A stretch of 5,572 nucleotides of DNA from Acidobacteriota bacterium (GTDB taxonomy: Bacteria > Acidobacteriota > Terriglobia > Terriglobales > Acidobacteriaceae). The DNA is taken from the NCBI GenBank assembly GCA_021781255.1, contig JAJXXG010000822.1, forward strand, positions 1 to 5,572. Reading direction: 5' to 3'. Within the stretch, counting starts at the first letter, position 1; every line of letters begins with the position of its first letter. Made by a program: the position numbers and the translations under genes. Below the pieces are notes generated by a model. The model did no database searches. It saw only the letters and a list, made by a program, of their open reading frames with translations, and was not told the DNA's origin. Positions 1-4,973 of this stretch are shown in pieces.

Positions 1-1330
1 TGTCGGATTCGCCCGTTGTGAGATTCATAACGCGCATCCGGCGCACAATCGAATCGAGCGCTTTCCCATCGCGCAGGATCTCCTTATCCTTGCCAGCAGA
101 TGAGGCGTAAAGCTGCTCGGGATTGCTGCGCAGGCTGTCGATGACGACAATGTTCCCCGGCTGGAGGTCGCCCCGCGCCCAGGCAGAGCGGAGCGGCGCG
201 TCTTGACGGATGATCTCGATCTTTCCCTCGGTTGTCTCAAAGATGGTCTGGAGGGCGCCGGTGCGTTCGTCTTCGCTGTTGAGCAGCACCCTACCAATCA
301 GCTTTTTTGAGTAGGCGGAATACTCCATCGGCGCGTGGGGATCACTGATTGCCACGCCGCAGCGGAAAAGTGTCCGCGCCCGGTCCTGAATATCTTTCAT
401 ATTGCGGAGTTGGCTGAGGAAATCGGACCGGAGCTGCCATTCACCGCCCGGCAATGGCTTGGCGAGTCCGAGGCGGGCGAGATGGCGCAGACGAGAGCTT
501 TCAGCAAGATTTCTGTGGGTGTCGAGGTTCCTGAATTGGTTTCCATCAGGAGCCGGAACCAGACGCTCGGCCAAACGGCGGTCAAGGGGAGTGACACGGT
601 TTGCGGTTAGCTCCACCAGTTTTTGCTCTTCGATCTCCTCTAAGGTGCGTGGACCGAGCTGCCGGGTCAAAGATTCTTGCAACACCTCCCTCAGGCCGCG
701 CCTGATCAGATCGCGCGGGAGGGTGAACTCCACTCCGGAACGGAGCCGGTCGCGAACGATAATGTGGACGTGCGGATGATCCGTGTTCCTGTGGACTACT
801 GCTCCCCATTCAACGGTCCCGGAAACCTCTTTTTCGAGGCGTTGGATGACCTCCTGAGTCGTCCGCTCAAGGTCTGCGCCTGGGTCTTCCGGCGAGAGAA
901 TAATTTTGAAGAGACGCCGGTCGCCGGCCTTTTGCCAGCCGTCCGCGACCGATTCAAGAGGCTGCTCCTTCGCTAGGCCAAATCGCTCGGCGTCGGGACT
1001 CTCCCGTTTACCCTTGGCGCTCTCACGCTCAATGTAGGTTCCGTGAGCTTTCCAGCCTCCGCGTGTCCGGGCGGCTGAGTACCGAACATTGACGATGGCG
1101 CGGCGCTGGAAGGGCGACGTTCTGGTTGAGGCCGCTGAATAGGAATCGGTTCCGCCGCTCTTTCGGCCAGACTTCGAGATCCGGGAAACCATGCGCGCCA
1201 GGCGCAGAAGATTCCGGGCAGTCCCGGTCATGTGTGGGTGCGAAGACGGAATCTGCCTGACGCGGCCAGGGCGAAGCTGGCTGTTCCGTTCCTGGCCCTC
1301 ATCTCCCGCATTCTGACTTCGCCGGGCCAT
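1..1330 (-). CDS. VirD2/MobP-like relaxase, DUF3363 family (partial, C-terminus beyond left edge)
   Basis: The minus strand is open without a stop from ATG at 1330 to the left edge (443 codons). The protein should nick one strand at oriT, stay covalently bound to the 5' end through a tyrosine and pilot the DNA into a type IV secretion channel. Seen: an Arg/Ser-rich N-terminus with RPGRVR (residues 20-25), HGTYIERES (96-104; Y99 is the likely catalytic tyrosine by its position relative to family members), RLFKIILSPEDP (139-150), the metal-binding motif HRNTDHPHVH (H180, D184, H187, H189), the conserved block RQLGPRTLEEI (223-233) and VTPLDRRL (246-253), then a helix-rich part and a predicted beta-rich part (about 345-400). 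This order matches DUF3363 relaxases, usually about 600-700 residues, so a third or more is missing. AAGGAG lies 9 nt before the ATG (1340-1345), overlapping the end of the upstream gene, which ends 6 nt away: one operon, probably translationally coupled. Family assignment is firm; the tyrosine is inferred. Confidence 0.95.
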   Translation of the reverse strand, partial: MARRSQNAGDEGQERNSQLRPGRVRQIPSSHPHMTGTARNLLRLARMVSRISKSGRKSGGTDSYSAASTRTSPFQRRAIVNVRYSAARTRGGWKAHGTYIERESAKGKRESPDAERFGLAKEQPLESVADGWQKAGDRRLFKIILSPEDPGADLERTTQEVIQRLEKEVSGTVEWGAVVHRNTDHPHVHIIVRDRLRSGVEFTLPRDLIRRGLREVLQESLTRQLGPRTLEEIEEQKLVELTANRVTPLDRRLAERLVPAPDGNQFRNLDTHRNLAESSRLRHLARLGLAKPLPGGEWQLRSDFLSQLRNMKDIQDRARTLFRCGVAISDPHAPMEYSAYSKKLIGRVLLNSEDERTGALQTIFETTEGKIEIIRQDAPLRSAWARGDLQPGNIVVIDSLRSNPEQLYASSAGKDKEILRDGKALDSIVRRMRVMNLTTGESD

Positions 1331-1336
1331 TCCTGA

Positions 1337-1810
1337 TTACTCCTTGCTGGCGTCGCTTGGCAGCTCCACACCATCTGCCAAGCCCAATTCACTGGCTCTA
1401 TAAGCCCCGGACTCCCGACGCCGTTGGAATTCCCTAGCCGCGGTCAAATTTACTTGCTCGTAGATTTGGGTCGCGCGGTTGCGCGCATTGCGAAGCATCG
1501 GCTCCGGCACTTCGGGTAGGACCGTAAGCGCGTACTTGATGAAGGTGTCGGTCAGAGCCAGGTGGAGTTGCGAGACGGTTTCAAGGGCTTGAAGCCGATG
1601 GCTGATGTTGTCCGAGAGATTGCCAAACAGGCTGTAAACGAGCTGGATCAGATCGTCGCGCTGGTCGGTCGCCACGTTAACGATGTACTCGAATACCTCA
1701 TTGTCGCTTTTGGCGTGAAGCTGCGACTTGATGGCCGCGATGCGTTCGGCCTGCGGCCGCTTGAGGCGGATGGTGTAGCGAACGATCTCTTTCGGTCTCG
1801 GTCTAGGCAT
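1337..1810 (-). CDS. Probable ribbon-helix-helix relaxosome accessory protein / autoregulator
   Basis: First gene of the relaxase operon; 157 residues from ATG at 1810. Residues 8-47 (EIVRYTIRLKR, then helices around AERIAAIKSQL and NEVFEYIVNVA) fit a beta-alpha-alpha ribbon-helix-helix DNA-binding fold. The rest is helical (about 50-135), with amphipathic stretches that could oligomerise and a polar tail. Position between oriT and relaxase is that of RP4 TraJ, an oriT-binding protein that recruits the relaxase; similar RHH accessories (NikA, TrwA) also repress their own promoters. I infer the same role here; no close family was recognised. A start at 1840 would add ten residues, but that ATG lies in the spacer of the apparent promoter (-35 1845-1840, -10 1822-1817), whose expected transcription start is the A of ATG 1810. 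There is no Shine-Dalgarno for either start, so 1810 as a leaderless start is preferred. Confidence 0.7.
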   Translation of the reverse strand: MPRPRPKEIVRYTIRLKRPQAERIAAIKSQLHAKSDNEVFEYIVNVATDQRDDLIQLVYSLFGNLSDNISHRLQALETVSQLHLALTDTFIKYALTVLPEVPEPMLRNARNRATQIYEQVNLTAAREFQRRRESGAYRASELGLADGVELPSDASKE

Positions 1811-1845
1811 GGCGAAACTATACCGCAATGTACATTGCATATCAA
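1811..1845 (-). promoter_or_regulatory. Relaxase-operon promoter, sigma70-like, leaderless geometry
   Basis: On the minus strand TTGATA (1845-1840; 5/6 to TTGACA), a 17-nt spacer, TATAGT (1822-1817; 5/6 to TATAAT), then TTCGCC and ATG at 1810. The A of the ATG is the seventh base after the -10, a normal transcription start, so the mRNA would begin at the start codon. The spacer is almost entirely filled by the palindrome at 1825-1838, so a bound repressor would block RNA polymerase. Confidence 0.75.
1825..1838. promoter_or_regulatory. Operator copy 1: GCAATGTACATTGC, inside the relaxase-operon promoter
   Basis: Perfect 14-bp palindrome of form GCAATG-N2-CATTGC. It occupies the spacer between -35 and -10 of the leftward promoter. 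A near-identical copy is found at 2206-2221. Read 5' to 3' on the minus strand the 16-mer TGCAATGTACATTGCG matches the second copy at 14 of 16 positions. The palindrome suggests a dimeric repressor. Which protein binds is unknown; the RHH protein and the TraK-like protein are the candidates in the window. Confidence 0.75.
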
Positions 1846-1885
1846 TGACGCACGAATGGGGTCTCTAAAGTACGCAGGTGCGTCA
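1846..1885. repeat. Inverted repeat TGACGCAC ... GTGCGTCA
   Basis: Perfect 8-bp arms at 1846-1853 and 1878-1885 with a 24-nt spacer, directly upstream of the relaxase-operon -35. TGACGCA recurs in direct orientation at 2022-2028 as part of AATGACGCA. Such imperfectly spaced repeats around a relaxase promoter are typical of oriT recognition or accessory-protein binding sites; the specific role is inferred. Confidence 0.5.
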
Positions 1886-1929
1886 CAACACCGAGCGGAA
1901 AACAAACGGGATGCAAGGAGAAAACCTTC

Positions 1930-1947
1930 AAAGCGCGTCTGCGCTTT
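1930..1947. repeat. Hairpin AAAGCGC-GTCT-GCGCTTT in the probable oriT
   Basis: Perfect 7-bp arms with a 4-nt loop. It lies in the middle of the intergenic region, away from any gene end and with no T-run after it, so it is not a terminator. A stable hairpin near nic is a common oriT element recognised by the relaxase during termination of transfer. That role is an inference. Confidence 0.45.
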
Positions 1948-2038
1948 ATGTTCCACTACTGCCTTACCTGTTGATACTCGTACTCCAAACTGAACCCGGG
2001 GGCGCCCTGACGGCCACGGAATGACGCAAACACCAAGG

Positions 2039-2142
2039 GCAGACAAAGTCTCACGAAGCCAGACAAAGCCTCATTAAGACTCATATTTTCCGCGAGCGCC
2101 TTGGATGTGAGGCTTTGTGAGCCTTAATGAGCGTTCTTGAGT
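2039..2142. repeat. Opposed arrays of phased 10-bp units, consensus about NCTCAYNAAG
   Basis: Five contiguous 10-bp units read on the plus strand from 2039: GCAGACAAAG, TCTCACGAAG, CCAGACAAAG, CCTCATTAAG and the weak ACTCATATTT. After a 14-bp gap (2089-2102), four contiguous units read on the minus strand from 2142 back to 2103: ACTCAAGAAC, GCTCATTAAG, GCTCACAAAG, CCTCACATCC. All minus units share CTCA at positions 2-5; the plus units alternate CTCA and CAGA types, giving a 20-bp tandem repeat (2041-2060 against 2061-2080, 16/20 identical). One site per helical turn suggests cooperative binding along one DNA face. Its position just upstream of a TraK-like gene and ParA-like ATPase recalls the R388 stbDRs bound by StbA and the RP4 region bound by TraK. 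The binder is inferred. Confidence 0.7.
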
Positions 2143-2172
2143 AAATATGATTCAAAATCTGTCTTCTCTGGC

Positions 2173-2201
2173 TTGCAAGCGCGACGGACAGAAGCGATAC
2201 T
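2173..2201 (+). promoter_or_regulatory. Putative promoter of the TraK/L/M-like operon
   Basis: TTGCAA (2173-2178; 4/6) and GATACT (2196-2201; 4/6) with a 17-nt spacer. The expected transcription start falls at about 2207-2210, on the edge of operator copy 2 and next to ATG 2210. Another -10-like hexamer, TATGAT at 2146-2151, lacks a good -35. The promoter is weaker by sequence than the relaxase-operon promoter, so confidence is moderate. Confidence 0.45.
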
Positions 2202-2205
2202 CTAC

Positions 2206-2221
2206 TGCAATGCACATTGCA
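2206..2221. promoter_or_regulatory. Operator copy 2: TGCAATGCACATTGCA, at the start of the traK-like gene
   Basis: Inverted repeat TGCAATG-CA-CATTGCA (7-bp arms, 2-bp centre), the second copy of the GCAATG-N2-CATTGC site at 1825-1838. It spans the expected transcription start of the rightward operon and the candidate start codon at 2210, and ends 4 bp before the alternative ATG at 2225. Binding here would block initiation, so both divergent operons appear to answer to the same regulator. Confidence 0.7.
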
Positions 2222-2704
2222 ATTATGAAGGCGACACCAGAACTCGCATCTCTACTCGAACGCTTCGATGAGCGGAGCGAGTTGTTGCCACTCAAGGCTC
2301 GCCTTCTTAAGGGGATGGTCTGTGAGCTGCGGGCAGCGTATGCCGTTGGCCTTCCATGGAGAACCATCTGGCGTGCATTGGTCGAACATGGCTACGAGGG
2401 CAGCTACCGGCAATTTTGGCGAATGGCCGTTCGTCTGACAGGCTTGCCAACTATCAAGACGAAAGCTCGCAAGAACCTCCCGCGCCTGGACGGTAGAAAG
2501 GCGTCGCAGACCGTTTCAGGCAGTGAAGCGGAGCAACCGAACACAAATTCCAACAATCAGGAGAAACCCGAATGGCAAATTCAGAGGGAAGAATTGATGG
2601 CCCGGCTGGACCGGGAAGCGGAGCAGAACAGGCAAAGGGAGGAGCGGCTACGGCCTGTGAAGATCTTCAAGCCGAGTCCGTTCGTGGGCAGAGGCGAGGA
2701 GTAG
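2210..2704 (+). CDS. TraK-like oriT/DNA-binding protein
   Basis: First gene of the rightward operon, 164 residues from ATG 2210. Residues about 36-76 (MVCELRAAYAVGLPWRTIWRAL followed by HGYEGSYRQFW, here split) carry the signature of TraK-type proteins: a helix ending in a Gly turn, a TIW helix and a GY..SY..F helix, a helix-turn-helix-like unit. RP4 TraK binds and bends DNA beside oriT. A basic linker (about 83-98) follows, then a low-complexity Ser/Asn/Gln stretch and a charged helix (about 120-150), possibly a coiled coil contacting partners. The frame is also open from ATG 2147, but the promoter and operator lie inside that extension; ATG 2225 is the other plausible start. No start has a clear Shine-Dalgarno. 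The gene stops 14 nt before the ATPase gene. Family recognition is by motif pattern and context. Confidence 0.65.
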   Translation: MHIAIMKATPELASLLERFDERSELLPLKARLLKGMVCELRAAYAVGLPWRTIWRALVEHGYEGSYRQFWRMAVRLTGLPTIKTKARKNLPRLDGRKASQTVSGSEAEQPNTNSNNQEKPEWQIQREELMARLDREAEQNRQREERLRPVKIFKPSPFVGRGEE

Positions 2705-2718
2705 CCGCGGGTTTGGGC

Positions 2719-3450
2719 ATGAAGCCGAAGCGGGTTGTCTTTCCCATCGCCGGCAAGGGTGGGGTTGGCAAGACGACTGTGGTGGCGACCCTGGCCGAAT
2801 GGTATGAGGACAACTCTTGCCGGGCGGATTTGCTCGACATGGACCCGGACAACAAGGCCGAGGGCTCGTTCAAGGCGCTATTCGCTGAGGCGCACAAGCT
2901 CCCGGCGCTCGAAAGCTGGACCTACGACAAACTGCTCGGGATTTCGCTTGAATCGACGGCCGATGTGATTCTTGCTGACCTGGGTGCGGCGCAGGGACAT
3001 CGGATGATTCCGTGGTTCCGCGAGTTCTACCGGGTCATGCAGGATTCTGGGCTTGAGCTGCGCTGGACGGCACTTGGCGTCGTCGATGGGGACATTGCCT
3101 CTGCCCGGTCGGTCATCGAATGGGGCGAAGAGCTACAGAACACCGTCGATTACGTCATTGTCCACAACTACTATCAGGAAGGCATTCCCTCGGCCTGGGA
3201 GAATCCGAAGCTGGCGGGCGATGTCGCGGCTTTCCGTGATGCTTTCTCTCCAGCGGAAATCCGGATCGACGCGCGGCGGCCAGACCTCCAGAAGATGATG
3301 CGGACGATGAACGTCACGCTCAGCGACGTTGGCGACCGGCGAACAACTGTGCCGGAGCTGCGCGCGCCCGACATGACCCTGCGCGCCCGGACGTACCGCT
3401 TCCGCGCCTTCAGCCAGTTCACAGAAGCCAGAAAGGTTCTCCTCCCATGA
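2719..3450 (+). CDS. ParA/MinD-type ATPase, RP4 TraL / R388 StbB-like
   Basis: 243 residues, close to the length I recall for RP4 TraL (about 241). Seen: deviant Walker A KGGVGKTT at residues 13-20 (signature K13, P-loop K18), a Walker A'-like LLDMDPDN (38-45, with D40 and D42), and a Walker B-like VILADLGAA (83-91, D87). These are the marks of ATPases that dimerise on ATP and position DNA or membrane cargo. The C-terminal half (VIVHNYYQ, about residues 142-149, then a basic region) follows the TraL/StbB pattern rather than chromosomal ParA; there is no N-terminal DNA-binding extension. ATG 2719 is chosen; TTG 2713 is also possible and sits better behind AGGAG (2697-2701). The long upstream open frame from 2572 overlaps the traK-like gene and is not used. 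The stop overlaps the next start by ATGA. Probable role: localising the element or its relaxosome; exact role unproven. Confidence 0.92.
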   Translation: MKPKRVVFPIAGKGGVGKTTVVATLAEWYEDNSCRADLLDMDPDNKAEGSFKALFAEAHKLPALESWTYDKLLGISLESTADVILADLGAAQGHRMIPWFREFYRVMQDSGLELRWTALGVVDGDIASARSVIEWGEELQNTVDYVIVHNYYQEGIPSAWENPKLAGDVAAFRDAFSPAEIRIDARRPDLQKMMRTMNVTLSDVGDRRTTVPELRAPDMTLRARTYRFRAFSQFTEARKVLLP

Positions 3451-4121
3451 GCACAACTTCCGTTCTCGTCGCCGATAAAACTGCATGGATTCGCGATCTC
3501 GTCTTCCTGGCCTTTCCGGAAGGCGAGGCCCGCGAGCGCGTCCTCATTGACCTGGTTCAGCAGTTCTCGAAGATGGACCCAGAAGATCCCGAGTGGCTGC
3601 GCTACAAGCTGAGCATTGTTGAGTGCCGCGCGCTGGAGAACACGGCGCGTGGTCTCACGGATGCCGCAACGGAGCAGGCGCGGCTCCGCGGCGTGACGCG
3701 GGAGATTGCCGATTTCGCCGCGACACAAATGAAAGGATCGATCGATTCCGCCGCGCAAACAACCCGGCAGTTGCTGGAAGACGTGCAGGCCAGTCTGCAT
3801 GAGGCTATTGCCGGCGACGCAATCCTTAAGAGCTATTCCGAAGAGACGCGGAAGCACTTCGCCGCCGTCATCAAGTCGCTCATTGATGACGCGCTGACTC
3901 GCGCCCTGAACCTGGCGCACGCCCGCATGGACGAATGGGTCAAGAAAACCCTGGAACACTCGATGGCCGAGGCTCAAAAGGCGCTGTCAGCGGCCAGCAG
4001 CGACTTCAAGAGCAAGATAACGGGTGCCTGGGGCAAGCTGATCTGGGCCTGCATCGGCGGCGGGTTGATCGCCGGAGTTCTCCTTCTCGCTGGCGGATTT
4101 TGGCTAGGGAAGAATTGGTAA
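3447..4121 (+). CDS. Coiled-coil protein with C-terminal membrane helix (TraM position)
   Basis: 224 residues, overlapping the ATPase gene by 4 bp (ATGA), with GAAAGG 10 nt upstream; the two are almost certainly co-translated. An N-terminal helical region (about 1-65, with LVFLAFPEGEARERVLIDL) is followed by a long Ala/Gln/Glu-rich helical stretch (about 70-195) likely to form coiled coils. Residues 198-220 (LIWACIGGGLIAGVLLLAGG and on) form a single hydrophobic helix with only KNW after it, so it is predicted to be tail-anchored with the coiled coil in the cytoplasm. No signal peptide. It occupies the place of TraM in the RP4 TraK-TraL-TraM order, but I do not recognise sequence similarity well enough to name it. 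Pairing with a ParA/MinD-like ATPase suggests a membrane partner that links DNA or relaxosome to the envelope; this is inference. Confidence 0.75.
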   Translation: MSTTSVLVADKTAWIRDLVFLAFPEGEARERVLIDLVQQFSKMDPEDPEWLRYKLSIVECRALENTARGLTDAATEQARLRGVTREIADFAATQMKGSIDSAAQTTRQLLEDVQASLHEAIAGDAILKSYSEETRKHFAAVIKSLIDDALTRALNLAHARMDEWVKKTLEHSMAEAQKALSAASSDFKSKITGAWGKLIWACIGGGLIAGVLLLAGGFWLGKNW

Positions 4122-4158
4122 GTCACCTGAGCCGGTGCGGATGCTGTCGAGTTGTTGC

Positions 4159-4185
4159 TATTGTCGTAGTTCAGCTACGACAATA
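4159..4185. promoter_or_regulatory. Inverted repeat TATTGTCGTAG-TTCAG-CTACGACAATA, likely AbiEi operator
   Basis: Perfect 11-bp arms with a 5-nt centre, 15 bp upstream of the -35 of the abiE promoter. AbiEi antitoxins of the abiE family repress their own operon by binding inverted repeats in the promoter. One half-site core, GCTACGAC, recurs at 4239-4246 just after the start codon, and a second small palindrome TTCAA-G-TTGAA (4194-4204) overlaps the -35. No T-run follows the hairpin, so a Rho-independent terminator is unlikely. Confidence 0.65.
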
Positions 4186-4199
4186 CAAAACATTTCAAG

Positions 4200-4229
4200 T
4201 TGAAGGAAGTTTGAAAATATGTCTATAAT
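4200..4229 (+). promoter_or_regulatory. abiE promoter with consensus -10, leaderless geometry
   Basis: TTGAAG (4200-4205; 4/6), an 18-nt spacer and a perfect TATAAT (4224-4229). CGCAGT then separates the -10 from ATG 4236, so the expected transcription start is the A of the start codon. This is the same spacing as at the relaxase-operon promoter. There is no Shine-Dalgarno within the six bases. Confidence 0.75.
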
Positions 4230-4235
4230 CGCAGT

Positions 4236-4973
4236 ATGGCTACGACTGGAAAGAGAATGTTAAATCGTTTGTACGCTCAGACGGTTGCAGGAACTCCGCT
4301 CACCTCGGCGGACCTGGCGGCTCTTGGGGTGTCGGCCGATTTAGCAGTCCATTATGTACGATCTGGTTGGCTGCATCGGCTGGCTCGGGGAGTATTTGTC
4401 CGAACTGGCGAAGAACCGAACCTCCATGCTTCGTTGCGTCTATTGGAGCGTATGATCCCCGGTTTCCACGTCGGCGGTAAAACCGCGCTGGACTGGTACG
4501 GAGTGCGCCATTACGTTGCCCAGCAGGAGCAACTCCACCTTTACGGTGCGAATGCGGTCAAACTGCCCACCTGGTTCACCGAGCGTTTTCCGGCGGAATA
4601 CCACCGCAAGCGACTCTTTACCGAGCCGACGGAAAAGCCGCTCCACGTCGCGGCGCTCGAAGGACGCGAGGGTGCGCCGCTGGTTTCAGCGCCAGAGCGG
4701 GCGATGCTTGAGCTGCTCAGCGAGGTTGGAGTTCGTCAGCCGCTTCAGGAAGCGAAAGAGTTGATGGAAAGCGCCTTCAACCTGCGCGCCGAAGTGCTGC
4801 AAGAGTTGCTGAAACGCTGCACAAACGTCAAAACAGTCAGACTCTGTCTTCAACTGGGACGTGCATCTTCGCTTCCTTGGGCGCAGAAACTTGATGCCGC
4901 AGAACTACCCACCGGTAGTGCGCGGCCCTGGGTCGCACGCTCCTCAGATGGACTACTGGTGCTCAAGCCATGA
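4236..4973 (+). CDS. abiEi: AbiEi-family antitoxin / transcriptional repressor (type IV toxin-antitoxin)
   Basis: 245 residues. The N-terminus (about 8-57) is a winged helix: LTSADLAALGVS, a recognition helix around ADLAVHYVRSGWL, and a wing HRLARGVFVR (47-56). The following domain has the AbiEi hallmarks SLRLLER (66-72), VGGKTALDWYG (79-89), HLYG (101-104) and SAPERAMLELL (151-161), and the protein ends in a helical C-terminal part. In AbiE systems this protein represses the operon through its winged helix and counters the toxin through the C-terminal domain without stable binding to it (type IV). It has its own promoter and inverted-repeat operator, separate from the transfer operon. The start at 4236 is set by the -10 six bases upstream. 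Its stop overlaps the toxin start (ATGA), the usual coupled AbiE arrangement. Confidence 0.87.
   Translation: MATTGKRMLNRLYAQTVAGTPLTSADLAALGVSADLAVHYVRSGWLHRLARGVFVRTGEEPNLHASLRLLERMIPGFHVGGKTALDWYGVRHYVAQQEQLHLYGANAVKLPTWFTERFPAEYHRKRLFTEPTEKPLHVAALEGREGAPLVSAPERAMLELLSEVGVRQPLQEAKELMESAFNLRAEVLQELLKRCTNVKTVRLCLQLGRASSLPWAQKLDAAELPTGSARPWVARSSDGLLVLKP

Larger units (their letters stand above)
1841..2209. other. Divergent intergenic control region, probable oriT
   Basis: About 370 bp without a credible gene between the leftward relaxase operon and the rightward TraK/L/M-like operon, the place where oriT lies in RP4-type systems. It contains an 8-bp inverted repeat (1846-1885), a 7-bp-arm hairpin (1930-1947), the palindromes CCCGGG (1995-2000) and GGGCGCCC (2000-2007), a direct repeat AATGACGCA (1844-1852 and 2020-2028), a two-block array of 10-bp units (2039-2142) and the rightward promoter. 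I could not find a convincing match to the IncP/VirD2 nic core (YATCCTG), so the nick site is not assigned. The oriT call rests on position and repeat density. Confidence 0.6.

Noticed and set aside
335..976. Overlapping plus-strand open frames in the relaxase region
   Set aside because: They lie antisense to the continuous relaxase frame, which carries a recognisable His-rich motif and family blocks; the plus frames show no domain signal.
1562..2046. Open frames of 143 and 132 codons over the RHH gene and intergenic region
   Set aside because: Both shadow the RHH gene in other frames and run across the promoter, operator and hairpin without any recognisable protein features.
2039..2142. CRISPR array or replication iterons
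   Set aside because: Units are 10 bp, contiguous and in two orientations, unlike CRISPR repeats with spacers; there is no rep gene or DnaA-box/AT-rich block nearby to support a replication origin.
2147..2209. N-terminal extension of the TraK-like protein from ATG 2147
   Set aside because: It contains the apparent promoter and part of operator copy 2; the extra residues do not resemble the family start. It cannot be excluded entirely because the preceding TTGAG is a weak ribosome site.
2572..2718. Upstream extension of the ParA-like frame starting at ATG 2572 (49 extra residues)
   Set aside because: It overlaps the last 130 bases of the traK-like gene, its residues are low complexity, and ParA/TraL proteins begin just before the Walker A motif; ATG 2719 gives the family length.
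4122..4140. Hairpin CACC-TGAGCC-GGTG after the TraM-position gene as a terminator
   Set aside because: Only four base pairs with a six-base loop and no T-run; not supportable.
4159..4185. Rho-independent terminator for the transfer operon
   Set aside because: The stem is strong but not GC-rich and is followed by CAAAACATTT, with no T-run on either strand; an AbiEi operator explains it better.
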